Part shown: piece after piece, positions 35,399-46,479 of the stretch | Layout: every line of letters starts with the position of its first letter | How positions within the stretch are numbered: position 1 is the first letter of the stretch | Assembly: GCF_047675955.1 (NCBI RefSeq) | Contig: NC_132910.1 | Coordinates: forward strand, 93,646,923-93,710,922 | Source of the DNA: Chlorocebus sabaeus | Taxonomy: Eukaryota > Chordata > Mammalia > Primates > Cercopithecidae | Reading direction: 5' to 3' | Length of the DNA: 64,000 nt | Translations under genes and position numbers: made by a program | Notes under the pieces: generated by a model | Databases searched by the model: none | The model's input: only the letters and a program-made list of their open reading frames with translations | Told to the model about the DNA's origin: nothing

Positions 35399-36416
35399 AT
35401 GGGGAGAAACTAGAGCAGAAAAACTGAAAATTCTAAAAACCAGAGTGCCTCTTCTCCCCCAAAGTATCGCAGCTCCTTGCCAGCAATGGAACAAAGCTGG
35501 ATGGAGAAAGACTTTGACAAGTTGACAGAAGTAGGCTTCAGAAGGTCGGTAATAACAAACTTCTCCAAGCTAAAGAAGCATGTTCAAACCCATTGCAAGG
35601 AAACTAAAAACCTTGAAAAAAGGTTAATGAATGGCTAACTAGAATAAACAGTGTAGAGAAGACCTTAAATGACCTGATGGAGCTAAAAACCATGGCACAA
35701 GAACTTTGTGATGCATGTGCAAGCTTCAACACCCGATTTCATCAAGTGGGTATCCGTGATTGAAGATCAAATTAATGAAATGAAATGAGAAGACAAGGTT
35801 AGAGAGAAAAAGAGTAAAAAGCAATGAACAAAGCCTCCAAGAAATATAGGACTATGTGAAAAGACCAAATCTATGTTTGATAGATATACCTGAAAGTGAT
35901 GGGGAGAATGGATCCAAATTGAAAAACACTCTTCAGGATATTATCCAGGACAACTTCCCCAACCTAGCAAGGCAGGCCAACATTCAAATTCAGGAAATAC
36001 AGAGAACGCCACAAAGATACTCCTCGAGCAGAGAAACCCCAAGGCACATAATTGCCAGATTCACCAAGGTTGAAATGAAGGAAAAAATGTTAAGGGCAGC
36101 CAGAGAGAAAGGTTGGCTTACCTACAAAGGGAAGCCCATCAGACTAACAGTGGATCCCTCAGCAGAAATCCTACAAGCCAGAATAGAGTGAGGGCCAATA
36201 TTCAACAGTCTTAAAGAAAGGAATTTTCAACCCAGAATTTCATATCCAGCCAAATTAAGCTTCATGAGAGAAGGAGAAATAAAATCCTTTTCAGACGAGC
36301 AAATGTTGAGAGATTCTGTCACCACCAGGCCTACCTTACGAGAGCTCCTAAGGGAAGCACTAAACATGGAAAGAAACAATTGGTACCAGCCACTGCAAAA
36401 ACATGCCAAATTGTAA
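35399..36416 (+). pseudogene. L1 ORF1 (ORF1p) pseudogene
   Basis: ORF1p is the trimeric RNA-binding protein of LINE-1, with a coiled coil, an RRM and a C-terminal domain. The span from ATG 35399 to the natural stop TAA (36414-36416) is 1,018 bp, close to the family's 338 codons. The first break is immediate: codon 5 is TAG (35411-35413). More stops fall in the coiled-coil part. The RRM part is the best preserved (open 35856-36191) and keeps recognisable RNA-binding wording such as 'NIQIQEIQRTPQRYSS'. That frame ends in TGA (36189-36191), where the family has tryptophan. No functional product is expected. Confidence 0.93.
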
Positions 36417-36479
36417 AGAACATCAATGCTAGGAAGAAACTGCATCAATCAGTGGGCAAAATAACCAGCCAACATCATA

Positions 36480-39400
36480 ATGACAGGATCAAATTCACAC
36501 ATAACAATATTAATCTTAAATGTAAATGGGCTAAATGCCCCAATTAAAAGACAAAGACTGACATATTGGATAAAGAGTCAAGACCTATCAGTGTGCTGTA
36601 TTCAGAAGACCCATCTCAGGTACAGAGACACACATAGGCTCAAAATAAAGGTATAAAGGAAGATCTACCTTCAAGTGGAAAGCAAAAAAAAAAAAAAAAA
36701 AAGGCGGGGGTTGCAATTCGCAATTCTAGTCTCTGATAAAACAGACTTTAAACCAACAAAGATCAGAAGAGACAAAGAAGGCCATTACATAATGGTAAAG
36801 GGATCAATTCAACAAGAAGAGCTAACTATCCTAAATATATATGCACCTAATACAGGAGCACCCAGATTCATAAAGCAAGTCCTTAGAGATCTACAAAGAG
36901 ACTTAGACTCCCACACAATAATAATGGGAGACTTTAACACCCCACGTCAATATTAGATAGATAAACCAGACAAAAGGTTAACAAGGATATCCAGGATTTG
37001 AACTCAGCTCTGCACCAAGCAGACCTAATAGACATTTACAGAGCTCTCCACCCCAAATCAACAGAATATGCATTCTTCTCAGCACCATATCACACTTCTT
37101 CTAAAATTGACCACATAATTGGAAGTAAAGCACTCCTCAGCAAATGTAAAAGAACAGAAATCACAACAAACTGTCTCTCAGAACACAGTGCAATCAAATT
37201 AGAACTCAGGATTAGGAAACTAACTCAAAACCTCACAACTACATGGAAACTGAACAACCTGCTCCTGAATGACTACTGGGTAAATAACAAAATGAAGGCA
37301 GAAATAAAGATGTTCTTTGAAACCAATGAGACCAAAGACACAATGTACCATAATCTCTGGGACAAATTTAAAGCAGTGTGTCCAGGGAACTTTATAGCAC
37401 TAAATGCCCAAGAGAAAGCAGGAAAGATCTAAAATTGACACCTAACATCAAAATTAAAAGAACTAAAGAAGCAAGAGCAAACAAATTCAAAAGCTAGTGG
37501 AAAGCAAGAAATAACTAAGGTCAGAGCAGAACTGAAAGAGATAGAGACACAAAAGTTTATTCAAAAAAATCGATGAATCCAGGAACTAGTTTTTTGAAAA
37601 CATCAACAAAATTGATAGACCACTAGCAAGAATAATAAAGAAGAAAAGAGAGAAGAATCAAATAGATGCAATAAAAACTGATAAAGGGGATATCACCACT
37701 GATCCCACAGTAATACAAACTACCATTTCTACGCAAATAAACTAGAAAATCTAGAAGAAATGGAGAAGTTCCTGGATACATACACCCTCCCAAGACTAAC
37801 TCAGGAAGAAGTTGAATCTCTGAATAGACCAATCACGGACTCTGAAATTGAGGCAATAATTAAGAGACTACCAACCAAAAAAAGTCCAGGACCTGATGGA
37901 TTCACAGCCAAAATCTATGACATATACATAGAGGAGCTGGTACCCTTCCTTCTGAAACTATTCTAATCAACAGAAAAAGAGGGAATCCTCCCTAACTCAT
38001 TTTATGGAGGCCAGCATCATCCTGATACCAAAGCTTGACAGAGACATAACAAAAAATGAGAATTTAGACCAATATCCCTGATGAACATCGATGCAAAAAT
38101 CCTCAATAAAATACTGGCAAACTGGATCCAGCAGCACATCAAAAAGCTATCCACCACGATCAAGTAGGCTTCATCCCTGGGATGCAAGGCTGGTTCAACA
38201 TACGCAAATCAATAAACGTAATCCATCACATAAACAGAACCAATGACAAAAACCACATGATTATCCCAACAGATGCAGAAAAGGCCTTTGACAAAATTCA
38301 ACAGCCCTTCACACCAAAAACTCTCAATAAACTAGGTATTGATGGAATGTATCTCAAAATAATAAGAGCTATTTATGACAAACCCATAGCCAATATCATA
38401 CTCAATTGGCAAAAACTGGAAGCACTCCCTTTGAAAACCAGCAGAAGACAAGGATGCCCTCTCTCACTACTCCTATTCAACACAGTGTTGGAAGTTCTGG
38501 CCAGGGCAATCAGGCAAGAGAAAGAAATTTGGGTATTAAATTAGGAAAAGAGGAAGTCAAATTGTCCGTGTTTGCAGATGACATGATTGTATATTTAGAA
38601 AAATCCCATTATCTCAGCCCAAAATCTCCTTAAGCTGATAAGCAATTTCAGCGAAGTCTCAGGATAGAAAATAAATGTGCAAAAATCACAAACATTCCTA
38701 TACACCAATAACAAACAGCCAAATCATGAGTGAACTCCCATTCACAATTGCTACAAAGAGAATAAAATACCTAGGAATACAACTTACAAGGGATGTGAAG
38801 GACCTCTCGAAGAAGAACTACAAACCACTGCTCAATGAAATAAAAGAGGACACAAACAAATGGAAGAACATTCCATGCTCATGTATAGAAATAATCAATA
38901 TAGTGAAAATGGCCAAACTGCCCAAGGTAATTTATAGATTCAATGCCATCCCCATCAAGCTACCAATGACTTTCTTTACAGAATTGGAAAAACCTATTTT
39001 AAAGTTCATATAGAACCAGAAAAGAGCCTGCATTGCCAAGACAATCCTAAGCAAAAGGTACAAAGCTGGAGGCATTATGCTACCTGACTTCAAACTATAC
39101 TACAAGGCTACAGTAACTAAAACAGCATGGTACTGGTACCAAAACAGGTTTATAGACCAATGGAACAGAACAGAGGCCGCAGAAATAAGGCCACACATCT
39201 ACAACCATCTGATCTTTGACAAACCTGACAAAAACAAGCAATGGGGAAAGGATCCCCTACTTAATAAATGGAGCTGGGAAAACTGGCTAGCCATATGTAG
39301 AAAGCTGAAACTGGATCCCTTCCTTACACCTTATACAAAAATTAATTAAAGATGGATTAAATTCTTAAACGTCACACCTAAAGCCATAAAAGCCTTAGAA

Positions 39401-40291
39401 GAAAACCTAGGCAATACTTCAGGACATAGGTATGGGCAAGAACTTCATGTCCAAAACACCAAAAGCAATGGCAACAAAAGCCAAAATTGACGAATGGGAT
39501 CTAATTAAACTAAAGAGCTTCTGCACAGCAAAGGAAACTACCATCAGAGTGAACAGACAACCTACAGAATAGGAGAAAAATTTTGCAATCTACCCATCTG
39601 ACAAAGGTCTAATATCCAGAATCCACAAAGAACTCAAACAAATTTACAAGAAAAAAAAAACCCCATAAAAAGTGGGCAAAGGATATGAACAGACACTTCT
39701 CAAAAGAAGACATTTACGTAGCCAACAGACACATGGAAAAAAAATGCTCATCATCACTGGTCACGAGAGAAATGCAAATCAAAACCACAGTGAAATACCA
39801 TCTCACACCAATTAGAATAGCAATCATTAAAATGTTAGGAAACAACAGGTGCTGGAGAGGGTGTGGAGAAACAGGAACGCTTTTCCACTGTTGGTGGGAC
39901 TGTAAACTAGTTCAACCATTGGGGAAGACAATGTGGAGATTCCTCAAGGATCTAGAACTAGAAATACCATTTGACCCAGCAATCCCATTACTGGGTATAT
40001 ACCCAAATGATTATAAATCATGCTACTATAAAGACACATGCACACATATGTTTATTGTGGTACTATTCACAATAGCAAAGACTTGGAATCAACCCAAATG
40101 TCCATCAGTGATAGTCTGGATAAAGAAAATGTGGCACATATACACCATGGAATACTACACAGCCATAAAAAAGGATGGGTTAATGTCCTTTGTAGGGACA
40201 TGGATGAAGGTGGAAACCATCATTCTCAGCAAACTGTCACTAAAGAGAGAAAACCAAACACCACATGTTCTCACTCATAGGTGGGAACTGA
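36480..40291 (+). pseudogene. L1 ORF2 (endonuclease / reverse transcriptase) pseudogene
   Basis: ORF2p nicks DNA and reverse-transcribes L1 RNA. The ATG at 36480 begins the familiar MTGSNSHITIL. The natural stop is TGA (40289-40291). The endonuclease part shows ILNIYAPN and GDFNT (around 36828-36943) and KIDHIIGSK. The catalytic SDH is changed to SEH (Asp to Glu, codon 37181-37183). A run of 19 A (36684-36702) sits in the endonuclease region and adds lysines. The RT active site FADD is intact at 38571-38582. The C-terminal CCHC motif keeps its histidine. Stops and frameshifts recur (first stop near 36654), so the longest open piece is the last 207 codons. Confidence 0.93.
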
Positions 40292-40504
40292 AAAATGAGA
40301 ACACTTAGACACAGGGCAAGAAACATCACACACCAGGGCCTGTCAGTGGGTAGGTGGGTCGGGGAGGGATAGCATTAGGAGAAATACCTAATGTAAATGG
40401 CAAGTTGATGGGTGCAGCAAACCAACATGGCACATGTATACCTATATATGAAACCTGCACATTGTGCACTTGTACCCTAGAACTTAAAATATAATTTTAA
40501 AAAA
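40292..40504 (+). other. L1 3'UTR and tail with G-quadruplex motif
   Basis: Four G-runs lie at 40348-40350, 40356-40358, 40361-40364 and 40366-40368, spaced 5, 2 and 1 bases, matching the known polypurine G4 tract of L1 3'UTRs. The 3' end reads 'accctagaacttaaaatata' and then an A-rich tail. Confidence 0.85.
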
Positions 40505-40518
40505 AGAAAAATATATAA

Positions 40519-41551
40519 AATGAGTTAGAGAACTGAGACTATGAAGGGCATCGATCACTTTCCTCTGCTCTTCACACTTCCTTGCAGACATAGTGATAAT
40601 AAATTGATCTTAAGGATAGTTACAAACTATGGATTTAATTGTATACATTCTATGGATCTAATTCTACTATGATATTATTGTATCATTTCAAGAGGCTTGC
40701 TTGATTACATTTTTCTTGTTTCATTTATAGTGTCAATTTTCCTGGTTAGAATGATACTTATGAAAATCATCTCACCTAGTGGTCCAGCTCCAGTAGGTGA
40801 ACTCCATTATCTTCACACTTGTTCAGTCCTTGTCATTTTATTTTCTAACCTTTCATTACAGGGAATAGTCGATTAAAATTCTCCATCTTCAGTGAGTCCT
40901 CTTTGTGTTATAGAGCACACCATGATTTCAATGAACCAAACTCTTTCACACATGGCCCAAGTCTAAGTAAAAGGATCCTCCATATGCTCATTTTTAATAT
41001 CTGCCTTCAGGATTATCTGTGAAGTGTAACTAATTTGTACAACCTGTATGTTAAGTGCTTTCAGGCACCTGAATGAATTATATTTTTTTAAAAAACCTGC
41101 ACCTTACATTTTCTATAATTAACTAGCATGAGTCTATGATTAAGTAACAAGACTTAAAAGGATTCCTTAAAGCTAATGAATGGCACAATTATCTGAGTTT
41201 AAAAAAATTATAATCTGTGGCAACATACTGTAGATGACAAACTTATTCCTAACAATTTTACTTGGTTATTTTGATTTGTGTACATGATTCCTTTTAAAGT
41301 CCATGTGAAGGGTGGGAGATTCCAACTACTCTAATTTATTTTCTATTTTTACTTGCACTCTCAAAAGCCTCTTGCATTTTTGTTGGTTTTCAAAAGCAGA
41401 CCTACTGTCAGTTAGATGACTAATACCATTCTTTAAATATTGACAGTGACATAATGACATTTGTATACTTGATTAATCATTAATTCTGAAACATAAGATA
41501 CAGGTAAAATAAATACTGAATATTACAGGCAATACACAATCATAATTCTTG
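40519..41551. other. AT-rich single-copy DNA between L1 and provirus
   Basis: No repeat, exon or RNA gene was recognised in about 1 kb. Confidence 0.5.
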
Positions 41552-41880
41552 TGAGATAGCGAGGTGGGAGAAGGTCCCTAAAGAAATACCAACCAGACTG
41601 CACACTGGAGTGGAGCCTCAAGAAGTTCACACCACTTGCAACAGTGAGGAGCCTGGCCCCTCCACTTCCTGTGTGGACCTGGGATTTGATCACCAGGTGG
41701 GAAGCACTCTAGTGGAGAGACTCTGGCCTTGCTAGAGTCCCAGTTTGCCCACTTTTTTCCATTCAACCCAATAAAACCCTGTTTTGCTCACCCTTTAAAC
41801 TGTCTGTGAGCCTAAATTTTCATGTTTGTGGAACAGATAAGAATGCCATCTCTAATTGAACTAAGGAAAGTCCTGCATCA
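41552..41880 (+). repeat. 5' LTR of the provirus-like element
   Basis: Starts TGAGATAGC and ends CTGCATCA. It shares with the 3' LTR 'gtgtggacctgggatttga', 'aataaaaccctg' (polyadenylation-type signal at about 41770) and 'tttgctcaccctttaaactg'. It has about 35 bp in the U3/R border (about 41705-41750) that the 3' copy lacks. Many CpG sites of the 3' copy appear here as TG or CA. Confidence 0.8.
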
Positions 41881-41883
41881 TTT

Positions 41884-41901
41884 TAGCGCCCAAAATGGGG
41901 C
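41884..41901 (+). promoter_or_regulatory. Retroviral primer-binding site, tRNA-Lys type
   Basis: TAGCGCCCAAAATGGGGC starts three bases after the LTR end. It matches 15 of 18 bases of the lysine tRNA(1,2)-type site TGGCGCCCAACGTGGGGC. This fixes the direction of the provirus as plus. Confidence 0.75.
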
Positions 41902-44900
41902 TCGAGAAGTGGTGAGTGAAATGGGGACACAAAACCTCTTACAGTTGCTTCTAAGCCTTTTCATCCTGGGACTTCTGAGGGTGGGGAAAACCATGCCCCT
42001 ACCCCCTGTGGCTCTCGGGTCTTTTCATGGGCTTTTCTTTCCTTTTTCTGGATCTACCACGGAGCAGCAGCTTCCTGCCTTGCTGGGACTGGAATGCATG
42101 GCCTAAGGGTCCCGCACAGCCAGCTGGCTGGTCCTAACCACTTGCTGCTGCTGCAGTCTTCCCCTTCCTGGGCCAAGGGGTTTAACTCTATTGGACAGCA
42201 ATTAAGCTTAAACTTGTCTCCGTGGTAGAGGAACCATTTTCATAAGAATAAGAGGTTCTTCCCCAGGAATTTTTAAACTGCTTTTTTGTTCTTCCTCCTT
42301 CTCTACCTCATCAACAAGTTAGTCCTTAAAGATATTTTTTTCCTTTTAGAAGATGTTTTTACTGGGCCAGGCCCCCCAACTATCACTGTTTGTACTCTCT
42401 GTAAAGTTTTGGTTGTGGAATAGGATTTGTGGGGCTAGTCTTTGGCTGTGGCAAATCTGATGTGCTTTGCATGTCTGTATGGTTTGTGTTGCAAGCCTCC
42501 ATCTTGCTTTACATCCTGGGAGCATGGCCAGTAGCCACTCAGCAAGGCTTTGTTTAGCAATCCTGTCTGCCGTGATGAGCCCTCTCAGATTACATATCTG
42601 CATGTTTTCCTAGGCCTGTCTCTTAAAGGGCTACACCCAGTGACTGGGTGTTCTTCTGCCTGTCTGTGTGTGTACTGTGTGTGATATCTGTAAAAAGAGC
42701 TCTAATTAATTTGGCCTGAAGAAAAACAAGCACTTGGATCCAATATTTTTTAAAGGTAAGATAAAAGCTGTGGTACCCTTCAGTTCACGTGACTTTAATC
42801 TTTAAGAAACATAAGCAGCCCTAAAGACCACTGGTAAAATTCCAGTCAGATGCAAGGTTTGTCAAGTGTTTTGAGGTTACAAACTGCTTTTTGGGTTTTG
42901 AGAACTATTTGACTTGCCAGTTTCACCACTGGTAAGGTGTGGGAACATATGGAACTAATCACGCCCTTAACTAAGAAGGCAAACCTTGGCTGCACTTAGC
43001 ACACAAAGTAATTTATCAAGTTTTATCTTAAAGTTAAAAATTGCTAGGAGTTAACTGAAACTACTAGAAATAGATTTACATGCAGGGTGGGTAAGAACAG
43101 CAAAATGTGTTTTTTATAAAAGGTTATAAGAAGGCATGGAAATGTCAACTTTTGCCTAGGGTTAAAGAATTGTTTTGAGTTAAATTAGGAAAAAGCTGAA
43201 GGTTCCAAGAAGTGGTGAAAGAACTGTGGAAATTAATCTTGTAGAAGAGGTTCTTTGTGTAAACATATTGACTGAATGGGTTATAAAAGGTTTTTGCTTC
43301 TTTAAAATTTCTCAGTCATCATTTTGGAAAAATAAAAAACATGGTAATCTGGAATCCTATTTCATAATATCATTAAACCGTGAAGATATTTAACAGCTTC
43401 CGAAAATCAAATTTAAGTTTCAAATTGTCTTTTCTGACCCCTGGATTTTCAATTACTTCAGAGGGCCCCCAAAGTGTCCAAAAAAGAGAGGTAAACAGGA
43501 TCATTTGACATGTTTAGATACATAGGATTACCAAAATGATATTCAATCTTCTTAGAAAATAATGTTCATATATGTTCCAAAATTGCATGGGATTTCTAAA
43601 ATTCTAATGTCTATTTGCTATCAATCATAATTAAGGTTAAGTTATTGGAAACCAAGAAGATAACCAAATTTGTCAATTATGTTTCTAATTGTAACTACAC
43701 TGAACATTTTGCTCTTTACAGACAATTGTTGTCTTGTTTTAATCCTTTTCAAAAAATTGTTTATAATTAGCTATAGAACTGTAACAGGTGCTCTTAAATA
43801 CAGGCTTCTGATAACTTTGGATTTTGTAACACTGGAATACAGGAAAATGTAGAGGACTCATGAAGAGCTGAAATGCTCACGAATATAAAGCAAAACAAGG
43901 GCTAACTAAATGAACTAAACTGAGAGAGCTAAAGCAATCTTTTTGACTTTTGGTTGAAATATTGCTGATCCTTGTTCTGTTTTTCATAGTCAAGGAAACT
44001 TATTTTAAATGATTTACAGCCTTTAAGAATTAAGATCCTGTGATCAAGATATGGAGCACGTTTGTTTCTCTCTGCCTGGTTCCTCCAGAATTTGGAAACT
44101 ATCTGTGAGTATTCTTAACTTATGACAATACAATTGTTTGCATCAGTGCAATAAGAATCTATTTTTCTTTTACAACAGGATGCAATGGGAAAAACTGATT
44201 ATTTTACCAAGACTTTAACTAGAAGGGTTTGCTTCCCTTTAAGCAGACGATCTTGACTTGCAGAGCCAATAAAAGCCCAGTGGGGAAACTGGTCTCATAC
44301 CTCATCTATGAAGTCCCTATACAGGGTTCCTGGCCTGTGGTCAGTAAATAATGTCACTTTCTAACAGTTCTAGGAGCTCCAAGTTTATCGACCTTACAAG
44401 GACAGAAGCACCCAACTCACAGGTGTTTGAGGATACAAACACATGGTGGGGCTTGGCTTTAAAAGTTTTTATCTGAGATTTCTTGTGGAACAAAATCCCA
44501 TCAAAGCCAATCCAAAAGGCCTATGTAGAAATAATCATTCTTGCTGCACTTTATCAAAATAATCCGGCCAAGTATAAGACTAAAGTCTATTTTGCAAACC
44601 ATTCAGTCCTATAAATTTTTTTAACAAAAATGAGGACCAGAGAGAGAAATTATTTTTCAAAACTTACGTATTTGTCATTAAATTCTAAATTCATTAGTTG
44701 TTTTTAATTTTTTGCCTATATTTTAAACTAACCCTGCCTGTTCCTATGAACCAACCAGCAATCTCTAGCTGCAGCTCAGAAAGAACATGAGAGATGAGTG
44801 ATGTAAAAATCCTGATAAATATTCTAGTTCTGAGCAATTATCCTTCAAATCCTGCCAGGTGATGGGAATAAACAGGATACCGATCACTTGGAGGTTTCCT

Positions 44901-46185
44901 TTTGGGAAAGTAAAACCAAGGGAGCTAACCAAAGTCAAGCACCATGCACCCAAATCTTAGCAAGCATAACTATAGCCACCACTTATCTGGGCGTCTCACA
45001 AGACATCCTTTCCTCTCCCTTGTTGGAGGAAGACTCAATTCCACAGCTTCACCTTAGCATTCGGCTTATGATATGGCATCCATACAACGCCATCCCTACC
45101 CCCAAGATACAGATTTGTCCAAGACTCAATTCCAAGCTTTGGGTCAAAGCCCTAGGAAGGAAAACTGGATGTAAGGGATCCAAAGGCAGATAACAACAGA
45201 GGTTAAAAGGCACAGAGCAAGTGAGCGTGGCTGATTTCTGCCAATTAAGCCAACCCCAAGCTTCCTGTTTCATGAATAAAGGCCATGTTAATATCCATGG
45301 CATAAATGAGGTCTAGGGAACTCCAAGGCTACTGACATTAGGTGGGAAAGAGACATAGGTGAGAACAGATAATTCCTTTTCTCTAGCCGCCCCTCTCCAC
45401 CCCCCACTTAATGGGTACAAGCTGCTTTGCATGACGATACCTGCCAAGGTCACCAGGACTTGGGGATGCAAGGATGGGAGAGGGAAAGAGGATGCTGTTC
45501 TCTCTCCCCCTCACTTACCCCTGGGTATCTACTAGGAAGACAAGGGAACTAGGGATGTCTACTCCCCTCTTTCTAGATGGGTAGCCATTCGTCTTCAGTC
45601 TGTACCCCTTAAATATGCATCCTGAACCCCTGGGACTCCTTTAGAAGACATCTTCTTTTCATTCCTTTCTCCTCCTTGGTTCTCTCTTCACTGATAGTTA
45701 GTTGTGTCTCTGTACTATGGGACACTCCCCTCAGGTGCATTTTCCAAACTGGAAAGAGTTAATTTCCCAAAGCTGAAACTGGTTGGCTTAGGATTGGGCC
45801 CAGGGGAAGGAAAGCCCAACATGCCAGCAAAAGGGTAAAGATTTTAACCAGTCAGGCTTTTGGCCACCCTCTCCCCATGCAAACTGGTAAAGGGCCTCAG
45901 GATTTTTAAGCTGTTCTTACCCCTCCCCTTGTTTCATTTTGATACGTTTTCTAATAACTGGGTTTGTCTGTTCTTACCTTTAGGCCATCAAACTCCAAAC
46001 AGTCATGCAACCACAGCCTCTGAAGATGGCCCCTTCTGCCGGGAACACTTAGATTGGCCTCTGAGGGAGTTCTGACTGCCATTTCCCCAAAACAGTGCCC
46101 CCTGTTAGCAGGAAGCGGTTAGGACCAGTCTTCATCCTTATCCTTTATCTAAGGGCAGTTAGATGTACTTCTTTAGAGTGGGGAA
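41902..46185 (+). other. ERV internal region, non-coding as it stands
   Basis: 4.3 kb without a sizeable frame. Base composition changes along it: GC-rich near both ends (about 41900-42200 and 44900-46100) and AT-rich in the middle. A purine-rich AGAGTGGGGAA (46175-46185) next to the 3' LTR is a candidate polypurine tract. The small frames on either strand (up to 101 codons at 44888-45193) overlap each other and show no retroviral motif that I can identify. Confidence 0.5.
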
Positions 46186-46479
46186 TGAGGCAGCCAGTGG
46201 GAGGAGATCTCTGGAGAAACTCCAAGCAGCCTGCGCACTCGGGTGGAGCCTCGGGAAGTTCACGCCATTTGAAGCAGGGAGGAGCCTGTTTCGTCCTCTT
46301 CCGGTGTGGACCTGGGATTTGAACGCCAGGCAGGTGTTTCCCCCACCACTTTTTCTCCCTTTTCACCCAATAAAACCCTGCTTTGCTCACCCTTTAAACT
46401 GTCGGTGAGCCTAAATTTTCGTGGCCTTGGGATGGACAAGAACCCAGTCTTTAGATGAACTAAGAAAACTCCTACAACA
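46186..46479 (+). repeat. 3' LTR of the provirus-like element
   Basis: Starts TGAGGCAGCC and ends CTACAACA. It is aligned by eye with the 5' LTR over its whole length except the 35-bp difference. It keeps several CpGs ('gcgcactcgggtgg', 'gttcacgcca') and the 'aataaaaccctgc' signal at about 46370. The three overlapping frames of about 80 codons here are LTR noise. Confidence 0.8.

Larger units (their letters stand above)
34345..40504 (+). mobile_element. Near full-length L1PA LINE-1 (about L1PA5-L1PA8), inactive
   Basis: Complete plan in one direction: 5'UTR (34345-35398), ORF1 (35399-36416), spacer, ORF2 (36480-40291), 3'UTR and A-rich tail. The 6.16-kb total fits a full-length primate L1. 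Target duplication of 14 bp with two changes: agaaaaatacgtaa (34331-34344) and agaaaaatatataa (40505-40518). Both frames carry stops and frameshifts, so the element cannot move by its own proteins. The 5'UTR and 3'UTR wording places it before the human-specific L1PA1/PA2 group. Few insertions interrupt it, unlike the older LINEs nearby. Confidence 0.95.
41552..46479 (+). mobile_element. Provirus-shaped ERV with two LTRs and no visible viral genes
   Basis: Two direct repeats of about 300 bp (41552-41880 and 46186-46479) bound 4.3 kb of internal sequence. A primer-binding site (41884-41901) follows the first LTR and a purine tract (about 46175-46185) precedes the second, which is the order of a complete provirus. 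The interior has no frame above about 100 codons, and I recognise no gag, pol or env wording. It may be a non-autonomous ERV family or one whose genes have decayed. Matching target duplications were not found, so the ends or the flanks may be altered. The family is not assigned. Confidence 0.7.

Noticed and set aside
35102..35494. 130-codon minus-strand frame in the L1 5'UTR/ORF1 start
   Set aside because: It lies outside the reported ORF0 position and is antisense to L1; no motif was seen.
34345..40504. Possibility that the full-length L1 is still active
   Set aside because: ORF1 stops at codon 5 and again in the RRM end, and ORF2 has several stops and frameshifts.
46186..46420. Local CpG richness considered as a CpG-island promoter
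   Set aside because: It is the 3' LTR of the provirus-like element and is too short; LTR origin explains it.
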